Shown: piece after piece, positions 18,784 through 28,147 of the stretch
Position numbering within the stretch: position 1 is the stretch's first letter
Layout: each line of letters opens with the position of its first letter
From: Thauera sp. K11
GTDB taxonomy: Bacteria; Pseudomonadota; Gammaproteobacteria; Burkholderiales; Rhodocyclaceae
Direction: 5' to 3'
Assembly (NCBI RefSeq): GCF_002354895.1
Contig: NZ_CP023439.1
Location: 4,464,001-4,528,000, forward strand
DNA length: 64,000 nt
Notes under the pieces: generated by a model
Told to the model about the DNA's origin: nothing
Database searches by the model: none
Seen by the model: only the letters and a program-made list of their open reading frames with translations
Translations under genes and position numbers: made by a program

Positions 18784-20310
18784 CTATTCGTTGTTATCCT
18801 CGTTCTCCAGCCCGTGCTTCCTGAGCCAGTTGGTCAGCGTCTGATAGTTTGAGAAACCAAGCAACTCGGCCGCTTGCTTCTTGCGATTGCCGGTTTGCGC
18901 CATCGCACGTACCAGGTAATGGTGCGCCACTCCGTCGAGCAAACCCTGCAAGTCAAAACCTTTGTGTAAGGCACGGCCCAAGATCTGTGCGTCGTCTTTG
19001 GGCAGCGCTACCAGCAGCGCCTCCCGGATCTCATCTGCGGTGACATCGGTCCCAGTCGACCAGATGGAAGCCCGCACCAGGGTGTGATACAGCTCCCGGA
19101 CATTGCCCGGCCAAGCATGTGCAAGCAGAACTTTTCTTGCCTCTGGAGAAATTTCCTTGCGCTGCGCTTCGGAACGCATGGCTGCGTCAGCATTGATCCG
19201 CTCAAGGAAGTAGTCGATCAGCAGATTGAGATCCTCGCCACGCGCACGCAGCGGCGGCAGGCGGAGCACTCCGACTGCCAGCCGGTGGAAAAGGTCTTCC
19301 CGGAACCGCCCGGCAGCAACGTCCGCCTGAAGGTCGCGGTGGGTCGCAGCGATGACCCGCACATCCACTTTTGCCGGATGCGAAGCCCCCAGCGGTGTAA
19401 TCTCTTTTTCCTGGAGGGCCCGCAGCAAGCGCACTTGGGTATCGAGCGGCAGGTCCCCGATTTCATCCAGGAACAGCGTGCCACCTTCCGCCGTGCGGAA
19501 ATGCCCCGCCCGCTCCCGGTCTGCGCCGGTGAATGCGCCCTTCTTGTGGCCGAAGAGCTCCGAGTTGGCCAATTCCTTCGGGATCGCCCCGCAATTCACC
19601 GCAATGAAAGGCTTTGGGCTGCGTCGGCAGGAGGCGTGGATCGCTTCGGCGAACAACTCTTTGCCTGTGCCTGTTTCGCCAAGCACAAGCACCGGAACAT
19701 CGAACGCTGCAATCCGCCGGGCGCGCTCGACCTCACGTGCAACGACGAGACTGCGGTGGATGATTTTGTCGAACTCAGGCGCCGTCTGCCGCCCATCAGT
19801 CAGGCGTTCGATTCGATCATCACTGCGCTTCAGGTACTCAGGCAGGAAGTCACTGGCCAAATCGAACGGGAAGTCGACCTGCTCCAGGCCGCGCTGCTGT
19901 GACGTCTGGATGAGGCGCGCGGGAAAGCGGGTCTTCGCCAGCATGATCCAGATCGCCGCCATCGCCGGCGTGCCTGGACTCAGATGGAATGCGAGCTCCA
20001 CCTCTTCTCGAGGCAAGCGTGCCTGCTTCAGCTCTGCACTGACCTTTTCATAGATCTCGGCATAGTTGATTGGACTCGACAGCTCGACATGGTAGAGATC
20101 CGTTGCCACGCAGCCCGTAGTCTGCTCAAGCCAGGCGCAGTAGGTACGACTGCGCTCGAACGGGTAGTTGGTGAGGAGATGGATGCAGTCAAATCTTGAA
20201 TGAGCAGAGACAGCAGACGCGATAGGCCCGAGCTGCTCCCGGAGACGTCCCTCAGCACACAAGAGATCCGTCTCGCCGATCCAGGAGATAAGCCATGACG
20301 CGCGTTTCAT
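18784..20310 (-). CDS. Sigma-54-dependent activator with RtcR-like (CARF-type) N-terminal domain
   Basis: The 508-residue protein has an N-terminal domain (about 1-175) resembling that of RtcR, with FHLSPGTPAMAAIWIMLA and RFPARLIQTS, the CARF-like Rossmann region thought to sense RNA-end or cyclic oligonucleotide signals. A complete AAA+ domain follows: Walker A GETGTGKE near 210, GAFTGA near 257 (the sigma-54 contact loop), Walker B LFLDEIGDLP near 275 and the GNVRELYH arginine-finger region. A Fis-type helix-turn-helix (NRKKQAAELLGFSNYQTL) ends the protein. The rtcBA RNA-repair genes that true RtcR controls are absent. The genes behind it are decayed, so the present target is unknown. ATG 20310 is the start. 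Confidence 0.85.
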   Translation of the reverse strand: MKRASWLISWIGETDLLCAEGRLREQLGPIASAVSAHSRFDCIHLLTNYPFERSRTYCAWLEQTTGCVATDLYHVELSSPINYAEIYEKVSAELKQARLPREEVELAFHLSPGTPAMAAIWIMLAKTRFPARLIQTSQQRGLEQVDFPFDLASDFLPEYLKRSDDRIERLTDGRQTAPEFDKIIHRSLVVAREVERARRIAAFDVPVLVLGETGTGKELFAEAIHASCRRSPKPFIAVNCGAIPKELANSELFGHKKGAFTGADRERAGHFRTAEGGTLFLDEIGDLPLDTQVRLLRALQEKEITPLGASHPAKVDVRVIAATHRDLQADVAAGRFREDLFHRLAVGVLRLPPLRARGEDLNLLIDYFLERINADAAMRSEAQRKEISPEARKVLLAHAWPGNVRELYHTLVRASIWSTGTDVTADEIREALLVALPKDDAQILGRALHKGFDLQGLLDGVAHHYLVRAMAQTGNRKKQAAELLGFSNYQTLTNWLRKHGLENEDNNE

Positions 20311-20657
20311 GCAGACATGATAAGACGAGCAGTGCGAGAGAGGGAAGAAAACTTACTGTAGGCAAGCTCGTTTATATGGCTTTACGCCATCAGTCGCTTC
20401 AGCAGCGCGGCAGCCACTTAGAGCTGACGCTCGCCCCATCGTCCCGCCAACGCGCCCCTGCCAGCTCAGGGCGTAGTAGTCAGACAGCCGCCCGAGGTGT
20501 GGCCTCAGAGCAAAAAAGGTCGATAAGCGCAGTACGCAGCGCAGCCGGAGTGACGCTAGACGGCCGCAGTTGCATCACAGACATCACACAACCGTAAGTC
20601 TGTCGGCGTACAGAGCAGGCCTGCTCAGCCCCGAACCGCACACCGACAGAGACAGAC
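20311..20657. other. Intergenic stretch, nothing convincing seen
   Basis: This 347-base gap lies upstream of the sigma-54 activator and downstream of the 251-residue hypothetical gene. No reading frame in it looks coding on either strand, and no tRNA-like fold, clear hairpin with T run or -24/-12 element was found. Confidence 0.4.
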
Positions 20658-21413
20658 CTATATGAAGAAGCTGCCTTGGTCCGAATAGCCGAGTGGCTCA
20701 ATCCTCAGTTCGGCCAGCCGTGATTGCACAATGCGTTTGCACGAGAAATCCTCACCCCCATCCTGAATCCACGCGCCCAAACTCCGCTCCACCCAACAAT
20801 GAGCCCAGGCATCCCCATCGCGCAAACCGTTGAACGGCCCCGGCTCCACCTCGGCATTACGGGGATTAAGAATGGCATGAAGGGAGAGTTCATCGCCACT
20901 GACCGCATCCACGCTGGCAATCGCAAGTAAGCTTCCATCGACCATAAAGCGGTAGATGCTGCGTTCGCACGCATGGCTTTCCGGCGCACCGCCGGGCCAC
21001 CAATTTTCACCGGGTGACAGCCCGAATAAGCGCTGCTCTAGGCCCGCGTTAATTGCTGCCACCAGCAGGTTACGCCATGCCTTCCAACGGACAGCACTCA
21101 CCTTCCTGAGCGGAAATGCCCGGAATGGGGAATAGGAGTGCTCGAACTCCGGCAGCAACCGCAAATCGTCGGCCATAGCAGCGTAGCCTAGCTGGCGCAG
21201 ACGCTGCACCAACCTAGCATTGCTGGGTTTTGGCACCTCGATGGTTGCACGGCCTGCTAGAGCCGCACGCAACGCCGCATAGGTTTTGAAACCCAAAGCT
21301 GCGGCGACACCTTCGCTCATATGGGAAGAGGAAACTCCGAAAGCGTGCCGCTCGGCACCTCGCTTGAGATTGCGTACCGCAGCTTCGGAAACGAAAAATG
21401 TCGAATTAGACAT
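20658..21413 (-). CDS. Hypothetical protein of the accessory region
   Basis: A 251-residue soluble protein without a motif I recognise. The N-terminus (MSNSTFFVSEAAVRNLKRGA) is basic and includes a segment (ALGFKTYAALRAALAG) that could form helices of a DNA- or protein-binding domain. The C-terminal half is acidic and Trp-rich (WVERSLGAWIQDGGEDF). The start at ATG 21413 is well supported by AAGGAA six bases upstream. Similar-looking genes occur on integrative elements and plasmids, but I cannot assign a function. Confidence 0.65.
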   Translation of the reverse strand: MSNSTFFVSEAAVRNLKRGAERHAFGVSSSHMSEGVAAALGFKTYAALRAALAGRATIEVPKPSNARLVQRLRQLGYAAMADDLRLLPEFEHSYSPFRAFPLRKVSAVRWKAWRNLLVAAINAGLEQRLFGLSPGENWWPGGAPESHACERSIYRFMVDGSLLAIASVDAVSGDELSLHAILNPRNAEVEPGPFNGLRDGDAWAHCWVERSLGAWIQDGGEDFSCKRIVQSRLAELRIEPLGYSDQGSFFI

Positions 21414-21880
21414 GCCAAATTCCTTTGCGTAGGGTCGATGTCTGCCGATTACGCATCGACCGGGGAATAGGCACGGCCAGCGAAAGGAAATAGAGAGAAG
21501 CGTCGTTTAACCCGGCAGCAGGTTCAGCATGGCGCGGCTGTATGAAAAGTATAGCGCATGTTATGCAGGGCACAAGAGGCCAATTTCCAACCCCAATGGC
21601 GTAACAGCAAGGTTGGAGCGCGGCGACCCGGCCGCCGTCAGCTAAACGATAGTCACCAGCACGGAAAGGGCCATCCCGGTCAACCTCGATGTTGTTGTGC
21701 CTGGGCCATTCCATTTCCGAGTCGGCTTTGACGGCAGCTAGGACAGCTGCCAGCGCGTTGTCCAGCGTGGCCAACCGCCCTGTGGCCCAACGCTCCGACG
21801 TTCCGTGGCAAGACTAAGACATAACAGTACGTCATATAGAGGATTCGGCCGGCACTCGCTTTTGGAAGGGTAGGGCTGCC

Positions 21881-21935
21881 GCACCGGCTCAGAACCAAAG
21901 GTAGAGCGATGTCTAGTCAAGGTTCGGCAGAACAT
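21881..21935 (+). repeat. Diverged 55-bp repeat, copy A
   Basis: This stretch (gcaccggctcagaacc and onward to cagaacat) matches 26066-26120 in the same orientation without gaps, with about a dozen differences that are nearly all transitions. The flanks do not align clearly. It may be the end of a lost insertion sequence or a fragment of a common accessory gene; in one minus-strand frame both copies encode a TSxYLWF peptide. Copy A lies 70 bases before the DUF3883 pseudogene. Confidence 0.5.
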
Positions 21936-22005
21936 GCAGCCACGAAGTCGTGACGCCGGATATTGCTGTGGGGTAACCTGGTGGAAACGAATACACTCGG
22001 GGACC

Positions 22006-23131
22006 ATGGGCATCAACCGTCTGAACGACCCTGCGGCTGTGCGGGCTGCCATGCGCGAGTATGACGTAGTGGGTCGAGCTTACTTTCTTGAGAAATACGG
22101 CTTCGGCAAGTCTCGCGACTACATGCTGAGTGATCCGGACAGCGGCCGACTGTACGACTCGAAAGCCATCGTGGGCGCGGCCTTCGCCTACGCCTTTCCA
22201 GGCGAAGGCCCCCTGCGCGGCCGAATTCTCCGGCGGCGAGGCAACCGTGGAGCGGCTCCTGGCAGAGCTTGGGTTTGAGGTTGTCCGCGTTGGACAGGAC
22301 TGGTCCGCCGAGGAGGTGGAAGCCGTAGTCCACGACTATTTCGACATGCTCCGTCTCGAATCAAAGGGGATTCTCTACAGCAAGGCGGACCACAATGAGA
22401 AGCTGCGTCAGCGGCTGAGGGCACGCAGCAAGGGTTCGGTCGAGATGAAGCACCAGAACATTTCGGCGGCTCTCGACCAATTGGGCCTCCCCTACATCGC
22501 CGGCTACAAGCCGAGAGCGAACTACCAAGAACGCTTGCGGCAGGAGGTGATGAACTATGTCGAGCGACGTCATCATGAACTGGCCGCGGTTGTCGATGCC
22601 ATCGAGGAGATGACAGCGCCCGGCGACAGGCTTTACCGCGGTGTCCTGGTCGATGTTCCGACCATTGAATCAGGCGCACAGCCCGCGAAACGGCAGCGCC
22701 TTCCGCGAAGGCTTGACTATGCGGCGCGGGATGAGCGAAATCGCGCCTTGGGACACAATGGGGAGGCCTGGGTCGTGGGGTTCGAGCGGACCCGTCTTGC
22801 CGAGGTGCAGTGCGCGCACCTCATCGACAAGATCGACTGGGTTTCCAATCGTCTTGGGGATGGAGCCGGCTATGACATCCTGTCTTTCGAGCCTGACGGC
22901 ATTGCCCGCTTCATCGAGGTCAAGACGACCAACGGCGGCTCACTGACCCCCTTTGTGGTCAGTCGGAATGAAGTCGACTTTTCCGAGGAAACGGAGGATG
23001 CCTTCTGTCTCTATCGGGTCTTTGCGTTCTCCCGGAAGCCACAGTTGTTCATTCTCCGTGGCGCGCTGTCTACGACGGCCCAACTTGAGCCGCTGGATTA
23101 CCGGGCACGGCTGAAGGCCATATCACGGTAA
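22006..23131 (+). pseudogene. DUF3883 restriction-endonuclease-like protein with McrA-type N-terminal head domain; frameshifted
   Basis: From ATG 22006 the frame encodes a DYDVVGRAYFLEKYG-like head (actually REYDVVGRAYFLEKYGFG) and RLYDSKAIVGAAFAYAF, the N-terminal domain found on ScoMcrA-like and DUF3883 proteins. Just after GEGPLR the reading frame must change to recover AAEFSGGEATVERLLAELGF, the normal continuation. Restoring two bases in the GCGCGG at 22215-22220 (one lost GC unit) joins them. The rest runs to the TAA at 23131. The C-terminal DUF3883 domain keeps GYDILSFE and RFIEVKTT, the D and ExK of a PD-(D/E)XK nuclease. The intact form would be a modification-dependent or similar defence nuclease; this copy is probably dead unless the lesion is a sequencing error. 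Confidence 0.7.
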
Positions 23132-23255
23132 AGCGCGCAAGGCATCGCTTACGCCCTGATGCGTGAAAACAGCGTTTTCGCTGTTTCCACCACCCACGCA
23201 GGTTCAAACCGGCCGACCTCAGGTTGATATGGTGCGCTTCCCCACCGCCGGGTGT

Positions 23256-24227
23256 TCAAGGCACGAGACGCGCCCCTTGTGCCGAATCCCGCTCGGCCGC
23301 ACTGTCATCCGTGGATCGCAACAGACGACTCAGCTCCGCAAAAAAATCACTGCGATGGGAAATACCCCTGGCGCCCAGACGGTGATCCGCACTCGGGTAG
23401 ACGATCAAAGTGAGATTGCTTTTCCCCGCCTCGTTGAATTTCGATTCCAAGAAGCGCGCGGACTCGACGGGCACACTCCGATCCTGCTCACCGATGCCAA
23501 CAATGATGGGGATGTTCAACTGAAGAAAATCAGGAAGCGGGTCGAGATCCATGATGTCCGACCACCAGCGGTAGCGATTGCCATACCAGCTTTTCTCGAT
23601 GCTGCGTGGGTCGGTGGATATCGCCTGCCAGCCCGATTCGACATCGAACGCAATGGCCCCTTTCTGCTTCAGCGTGGAAAGCGACCTGCGCATAGTGTAG
23701 GCGCCGCTGCCGATGATCGCTAGATGGGTGACTTCGGGGAGCAGTCCGGCGACCTTGACCGCAGGCAATGCACCTTCCGACACCCCCACCAGGACCACGT
23801 TTCTTGGTCTGGGCACGGCGGCGTCCAGTTGCGTGGTGATGAATTCCGAATAGTCGGCCAGCCAGCGCCCGGGATTGTTCGCAAGGTGGAAGTCCCGGCC
23901 GCAGCCGAACAAGCCCGTGGAACGGTCGGCGACGAATCGTTTGTTGAGGACGAAAACACGGGCAGGGACGGCCAGGCCGCTGACGTAGCCTGGTATGACG
24001 GATTTCCAGCTGGGGCAGCCTGTTGCCCCGTAGAAAAAGACCGCAGTATCCGGCTGCGGCGAATCTCCGGCCGTAAACGCATAGTAGATGCTGGTGCCGC
24101 CATCCTTGAACTGGAACACTTGGGGAGCCGGCGCTTCGCTGCCGTACATGTGCGCCGTGCGTTCAAGTATGGTGCAGCCGGACAGGGGCAGGACGAGCAG
24201 CAAGATGACGAAGCGGAGGCGGCACAT
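23256..24227 (-). CDS. Alpha/beta-hydrolase lipoprotein
   Basis: With the ATG at 24227 the protein (323 residues) starts with a lipoprotein signal (MCRLRFVILLLVLPLSGC) whose LSGC lipobox predicts lipid attachment and an envelope location. The fold is alpha/beta-hydrolase: nucleophile elbow GVSEG near 149, Asp in IGEQDRSVP near 243 and His in PSADHRLG near 280 form a complete triad. The substrate is unknown; the YGATGCPSWK segment near the oxyanion position is unusual. The frame extends upstream to 24275, but those codons would bury the signal peptide. It stands alone, transcribed toward the DUF3883 pseudogene. Confidence 0.75.
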   Translation of the reverse strand: MCRLRFVILLLVLPLSGCTILERTAHMYGSEAPAPQVFQFKDGGTSIYYAFTAGDSPQPDTAVFFYGATGCPSWKSVIPGYVSGLAVPARVFVLNKRFVADRSTGLFGCGRDFHLANNPGRWLADYSEFITTQLDAAVPRPRNVVLVGVSEGALPAVKVAGLLPEVTHLAIIGSGAYTMRRSLSTLKQKGAIAFDVESGWQAISTDPRSIEKSWYGNRYRWWSDIMDLDPLPDFLQLNIPIIVGIGEQDRSVPVESARFLESKFNEAGKSNLTLIVYPSADHRLGARGISHRSDFFAELSRLLRSTDDSAAERDSAQGARLVP

Positions 24228-24466
24228 GGGTCCAGTAATCGAGCGATACATGACAAATGATGAATTGTCAGGCATTTGTGACCATGCCGGGAAGCTCCGG
24301 CACGCCGGTCCTTCCTGGCGTCGAACCGATAGGTCAAGCCCTGCGGGCGGCTGCCTGCCTCCACCGGTATCGCGCCGCTATCCGCCGGGAGACGCTGACA
24401 TGGGCCTGCGAAAGTGCACATTCCCATGCCGGTGGTGTATCGTGAAAAAATTGCAGGAGGATCCAG

Positions 24467-25090
24467 ATGATCGATAACCTCGCCCTGTTTTTTCTCGTGA
24501 GCCTGGTGGCGACCGCCACGCCGGGGCCTTCCATCGTCTATGTCACGACCCAAGGGGTTGCGCATGGCTTGCGCCCGGCCGCGGCGGCCGGGTCGGGCGT
24601 GCTTGCCGCGGATGCCCTGTACATCCTGCTGTCGATCACCGGGCTCACCGCGATTCTTGTCGCCTCCCATGAGGTCTTTACGTTGATCAAATGGGCCGGG
24701 GTCGCCTATCTGGTGTATCTCGGCCTGCGTCTGCTCGCCGCCGGTTTCTCCGCCCAACCCGGTCCGGCGGCCGCGCCGCAGGCCGGCTCCTCTCCACGGC
24801 GGTCGTTTCTTGGCGGATTCGCGCTTCGCGCGGCCAATCCAAAGGCGCTGCTGTATTTCGGTTCTCTGGTGCCGCAGTTCATCGATCCGTCCCGCCCGAT
24901 CGCGGCTCAGCTTGTTCTCCTGGCCGCGATTCATCTCGCCACGGCCGGCTGCGTGCTGGGCGCGTATGGTGTATTTGCCGGGCGCCTCCACGGATCGAGC
25001 ATCAATGCGCGTGTTCGGCGTGCATTCCATATCGCGACGGGGGGCTTCTTCATCGGCGCCGGCATCTCCTTGTCGCTGATGCGGCGATGA
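24467..25090 (+). CDS. LysE/RhtB family amino-acid exporter
   Basis: The 207-residue protein has the six hydrophobic segments and the N-terminal signature ATATPGPSIVYVTTQG of the LysE/RhtB exporters, inner-membrane proteins that pump out amino acids or related compounds. The internal NPKALLYFGSLVPQFID segment is a second hallmark. The start ATG has an excellent Shine-Dalgarno (AGGAGG, seven bases upstream). The substrate cannot be told from sequence. It is divergent from the lipoprotein hydrolase with about 240 bases between them. Confidence 0.9.
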   Translation: MIDNLALFFLVSLVATATPGPSIVYVTTQGVAHGLRPAAAAGSGVLAADALYILLSITGLTAILVASHEVFTLIKWAGVAYLVYLGLRLLAAGFSAQPGPAAAPQAGSSPRRSFLGGFALRAANPKALLYFGSLVPQFIDPSRPIAAQLVLLAAIHLATAGCVLGAYGVFAGRLHGSSINARVRRAFHIATGGFFIGAGISLSLMRR

Positions 25091-25156
25091 CGCCGCATCC
25101 CCTCTGGCCCACCAGTTGAGCGAGGCGGCCATGCGCCGAGGCTCACGGCGCCAACC

Positions 25157-25333
25157 TCACCCGGGAGAGAGCCCGGCCAGAAGGCCGCCACATTGCTCGA
25201 TCAGAGCATGGACGAAGGCCATCGCTTCAACCAGGGCAGCGTGACGAAGGATTTTCAGTTCCGGTGAGTCCATGATAGGCAACAGCCCATCGAGGACGAA
25301 ACGAGCGGCCCTCAATGCAGCGCTCCCCTCCAT
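25157..25333 (-). CDS. Possible small helical protein (58 residues)
   Basis: From ATG 25333 the frame encodes an amphipathic, protein-like sequence (RFVLDGLLPIMDSPELK, then ALVEAMAFVHALIEQCGG). It overlaps the 3' end of the membrane-protein gene by 22 bases, as co-translated neighbours often do. No family is recognised. It could be an independent small gene or a remnant of the end of a longer one. Confidence 0.35.
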   Translation of the reverse strand: MEGSAALRAARFVLDGLLPIMDSPELKILRHAALVEAMAFVHALIEQCGGLLAGLSPG

Positions 25334-25833
25334 GGCCCGGCGATCCGTCCGGCCTCCCGGTCGATCGCCATATCCACCTGCGCGGCCCGCCGGATCCGGG
25401 CGCCCGCCCGCAGCACCCCGGCCGCCAGCAGATAGACGAGCGCCACCGGCACGGACAACACGACACCGGCCGCGCCCCACGTGACCACCAAAGGCGTGCC
25501 CAGCGCCAGCACGGCCAGCCCATCCCGCGGCCGCAGCAGCGCAGGCGGATCGGTACGGACGTAGTTGGCGCCGTCGAGGGCCGTCCAGTTGGCCAGCCCC
25601 AGGACCCGGGGGGTCTTGCCAAGCGCGACGATCAGGCTCACCTCGTGCCCGCGCCGGGCCGGCATGCAGCGGGTGTGGAGCGTGAATTTCCGTTCGCTGC
25701 CATCCTGGCAGCGGATCCACAGCTCGTAGCGGTCGCTCGGCGCGCAAGGTCGCAAGTGGTAGAGATGGACGTTGACGTGGCGACGCAGGTCGACGATGCG
25801 CCCGTGAATAGTTTGCAAGTCGGACATGGTCAT
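25312..25833 (-). CDS. Hypothetical membrane protein
   Basis: The 173-residue protein has a soluble N-terminal half with a possible beta-rich domain (RYELWIRCQDGSERKFTLHT) and a hydrophobic hairpin near 105-140 (LAVLALGTPLVV, LSVPVALVYLLAAGVL), so it is probably anchored in the inner membrane. Start: ATG 25833 with GGAGC directly before it, or the ATG two codons later, whose spacing is better. No function is recognised. Confidence 0.6.
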   Translation of the reverse strand: MTMSDLQTIHGRIVDLRRHVNVHLYHLRPCAPSDRYELWIRCQDGSERKFTLHTRCMPARRGHEVSLIVALGKTPRVLGLANWTALDGANYVRTDPPALLRPRDGLAVLALGTPLVVTWGAAGVVLSVPVALVYLLAAGVLRAGARIRRAAQVDMAIDREAGRIAGPWRGALH

Positions 25834-26962
25834 GCTCCAGGCAGTGGAAGACCTGTCCAGCGTCGCGCGGAAGGCGCCCGTTTCAAGCCCAGCGACGGCA
25901 CGTCGCGACGGAAGCCCGCATTTTGTTCACCGGTGGTCGCACTGTATCCGGACTGCAGTGCGCATGAACTGGCAAGAAAATGCTCCCTTGTTCAAGCCCT
26001 TGCACCCACGTGTGACTGGCGTCGCATGGTAATCCAAGTCCGGCTCATGGACCGACCAGACCACCCCACCGGTTCGGAACCAGAGGTAGAACGATGTCCA
26101 GTCAAGGCCTGGCGAGACATCGAGAATTGCGCCCAGCGTCGGCCTAATCGGCACTTTTTGCGCTTGCAAGGGCACGCATCCCGCCCCACACTGGGAATGT
26201 TACTCCCCGGTCCAGCTGGCATTCCGGTGCGTGCATCGAGCACGCGAACATGCAAGCCTTTCAAGTCGCGGTGATCATCACCGCAGTGCGCTTCGCGCGC
26301 CGTTGATCCGGATGCCCGGCATCCTGAGTGTTCTTTCCCGAGCGCGGCACCATGGCCTGACCATGGCGCCCGGCCGCACCGGCGTACTGGATACGCTGGC
26401 GCAGTCATGCTCCTTCGAGGTCGTCTGCCTCGAGCAGCGATCTCCCCGGATGACGGCCCGACCGCCAGTGCCTGGAGCACATCCGTCCCCCGGTTGCCCC
26501 CGAGGCAATCCAGGGATGCCCTTCCCTCGTGTTTCTTCAAGCCACGAATGACGCCTGCCCTGCGGGGCGGCGTTCGAGTTCCTCCTCCCCGCACTCACGC
26601 ACTGACCCCGGTCAGCCGTGCCGCGCCGCCGCGTGCGGCCGCACGGTCCGCGTGAAACGGTCTCGCGCGCCCGTCGCGGAACGGGCGCTGCCAATCGAAC
26701 CGGCGGGAAGGACGAGTTTGCGGTGCCGCCCGAGCACCGTGCCGGAGGTCACACCTCCGGGATTGCCTCGGGTTCCTCGAGAACCTGGTTCGCCACGGCG
26801 AACGCTACATCACGCCCGACGTGTGCTGGCTGGCGATCACTTTTACGCACCTCCGCGCCGCGCCTGCCTGAGGAAGCGGCAAAGCACTGGCACCGCATCG
26901 GCCTTTGGAACCCACCGATGCACAACCGAACGGGTTCTCCATCCCCGGCACGAGGGAAGATC
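25834..26962. other. Long stretch without a convincing gene
   Basis: About 1.1 kb between the membrane protein and the recombinase. It holds copy B of the diverged repeat (26066-26120). The only other protein-like stretch is at 26761-26871 on the plus strand, reading DCLGFLENLVRHGERYITPD and then LAITFTHLRAAPA to a stop, which looks like the end of a lost gene. The remaining frames have the Arg/Pro/Ala-rich composition of shadow frames. Confidence 0.45.
26066..26120 (+). repeat. Diverged 55-bp repeat, copy B
   Basis: Partner of 21881-21935, in direct orientation 4.2 kb away. The conserved core is gaacca(a/g)aggtaga(g/a)cgatgtc. Both copies sit in gene-poor DNA beside broken genes. Confidence 0.5.
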
Positions 26963-28147
26963 ATGTATCAACGCAACGACGACTCACGCAAGACGACCTC
27001 CCCGCCGCGGCACCGCACCGGCCGGGGCCGCACGCGCACCCGCGAGGCGCCGGCCCTGGACGACATGCCTCTCGACCCGAGGCGCTGCCGCCTGGTGCTG
27101 CACCTCATCCTGCAACGGCACAACTGGCGACACAGCAGCAAGCACAAGGGGGTGAGCCACAAAACGATGGGGGAACGGGCGCGCTTCTGCTTCTGGCTGT
27201 TCGACTTCCTGCGCGACCATCCCCGGCGCTTCAAACTCGATCCACGCTCCTTCAGCGGGCGCCACGTGGAAGCCGTCACCCGCCATTGGCAGGCGGAAGC
27301 CCGCGCCGTCCGGATGCGCCCGGCGACGATCCAGACCTACTTCAGCTTCATGAAAACCTTCGCGGGCTGGATCGGCAAACCGCAGTTGCTCAAGCCCATC
27401 GCAAGCTATTTCGACGATCCACGGCTCTACCGGCGATCGCTGGCGAGCGGCATCGACAAGTCTTGGCGGGCCCGGAGCGTGGATGTGGAAGCGGTGATCC
27501 GCGAGGTCGAAGCCTATGACGTGCATGCCGCCGCCGCGCTCAGGCTGATGCAGGCCTTCCGCCTGCGCTTCAAGGAAAGCACGATGCTCCGGCCGCACGT
27601 CGATGTGCTCACCGCCGCGCAGGCCGGCCAGCCGGAAGACGGCGCGGCGTTCTACCTGGACACGCACCGCGGCACGAAGGGCGGACGCGGGCGGCTGATT
27701 CCCATCGACAACGCCCTGCGCGCGGCCGCCATCGACTACGCGCGCAAGGTCGCCGTGGGTGTCAACGACAGTGTCAGCGACCCGCGCCTGGACCTGAAGC
27801 AGGCACTGCGCCGCTTGCGCTACGTGATGGAGCGCCACGGCATCACCCGCGCCGCGCTCGGCGTGACGCCGCACGGCCTGCGGCACCAGGGCGCGGCCGA
27901 GGACTACGAGGCGATGACCGGGGAGCGGCCGCCGGTGGCCGGCGGTACGCCTGTCGATCACGCACTCGACCAACAAGCCCGGCAACGCATCGCGGAACAC
28001 CTCGGGCATGGGCGGGTGCAGATCACGAATGCCTATTGCGGCTCCCGCAGGCCCGCCGCGACGCGCTCACCGGCGCAACCAATGCCGTCAGAGGATGGCT
28101 CGATAGGTCGAGAGCGCCTTGACGGTCTGGGCCAACCCCTGGCGTAG
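26963..28147 (+). CDS. Tyrosine recombinase (integrase, Integrase_1-like)
   Basis: The 394-residue protein has an N-terminal SAM-like core-binding domain (about 30-150) and a complete catalytic domain: Arg in AFRLRFKES near 200, Lys region in HRGTKGGRGRLIPID, HGLRHQG near 303, EHLGHGR near 345 and the nucleophile Tyr in ITNAYCG near 358. It should cut and rejoin DNA at a specific site through a phosphotyrosine. The ATG at 26963 is chosen because upstream codons are Arg/Pro-rich and unlike the family; GAGGGAAG lies five bases before it. The last 30 residues overlap a PIN-domain remnant on the other strand and may not be original. It is a different subfamily from the integrase at 33022. Confidence 0.8.
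   Translation: MYQRNDDSRKTTSPPRHRTGRGRTRTREAPALDDMPLDPRRCRLVLHLILQRHNWRHSSKHKGVSHKTMGERARFCFWLFDFLRDHPRRFKLDPRSFSGRHVEAVTRHWQAEARAVRMRPATIQTYFSFMKTFAGWIGKPQLLKPIASYFDDPRLYRRSLASGIDKSWRARSVDVEAVIREVEAYDVHAAAALRLMQAFRLRFKESTMLRPHVDVLTAAQAGQPEDGAAFYLDTHRGTKGGRGRLIPIDNALRAAAIDYARKVAVGVNDSVSDPRLDLKQALRRLRYVMERHGITRAALGVTPHGLRHQGAAEDYEAMTGERPPVAGGTPVDHALDQQARQRIAEHLGHGRVQITNAYCGSRRPAATRSPAQPMPSEDGSIGRERLDGLGQPLA

Noticed and set aside
18784..20310. True RtcR of the RNA-repair operon
   Set aside because: The domain layout fits RtcR, but no rtcB or rtcA gene lies nearby, so the specific role was not assigned.
21406..21774. 122-codon minus-strand frame (TTG start) just upstream of the 251-residue hypothetical gene
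   Set aside because: Its first half looks mildly coding, but the second half is poor, there is no ribosome binding site, and it overlaps the start of the well-supported next gene. It could be a remnant.
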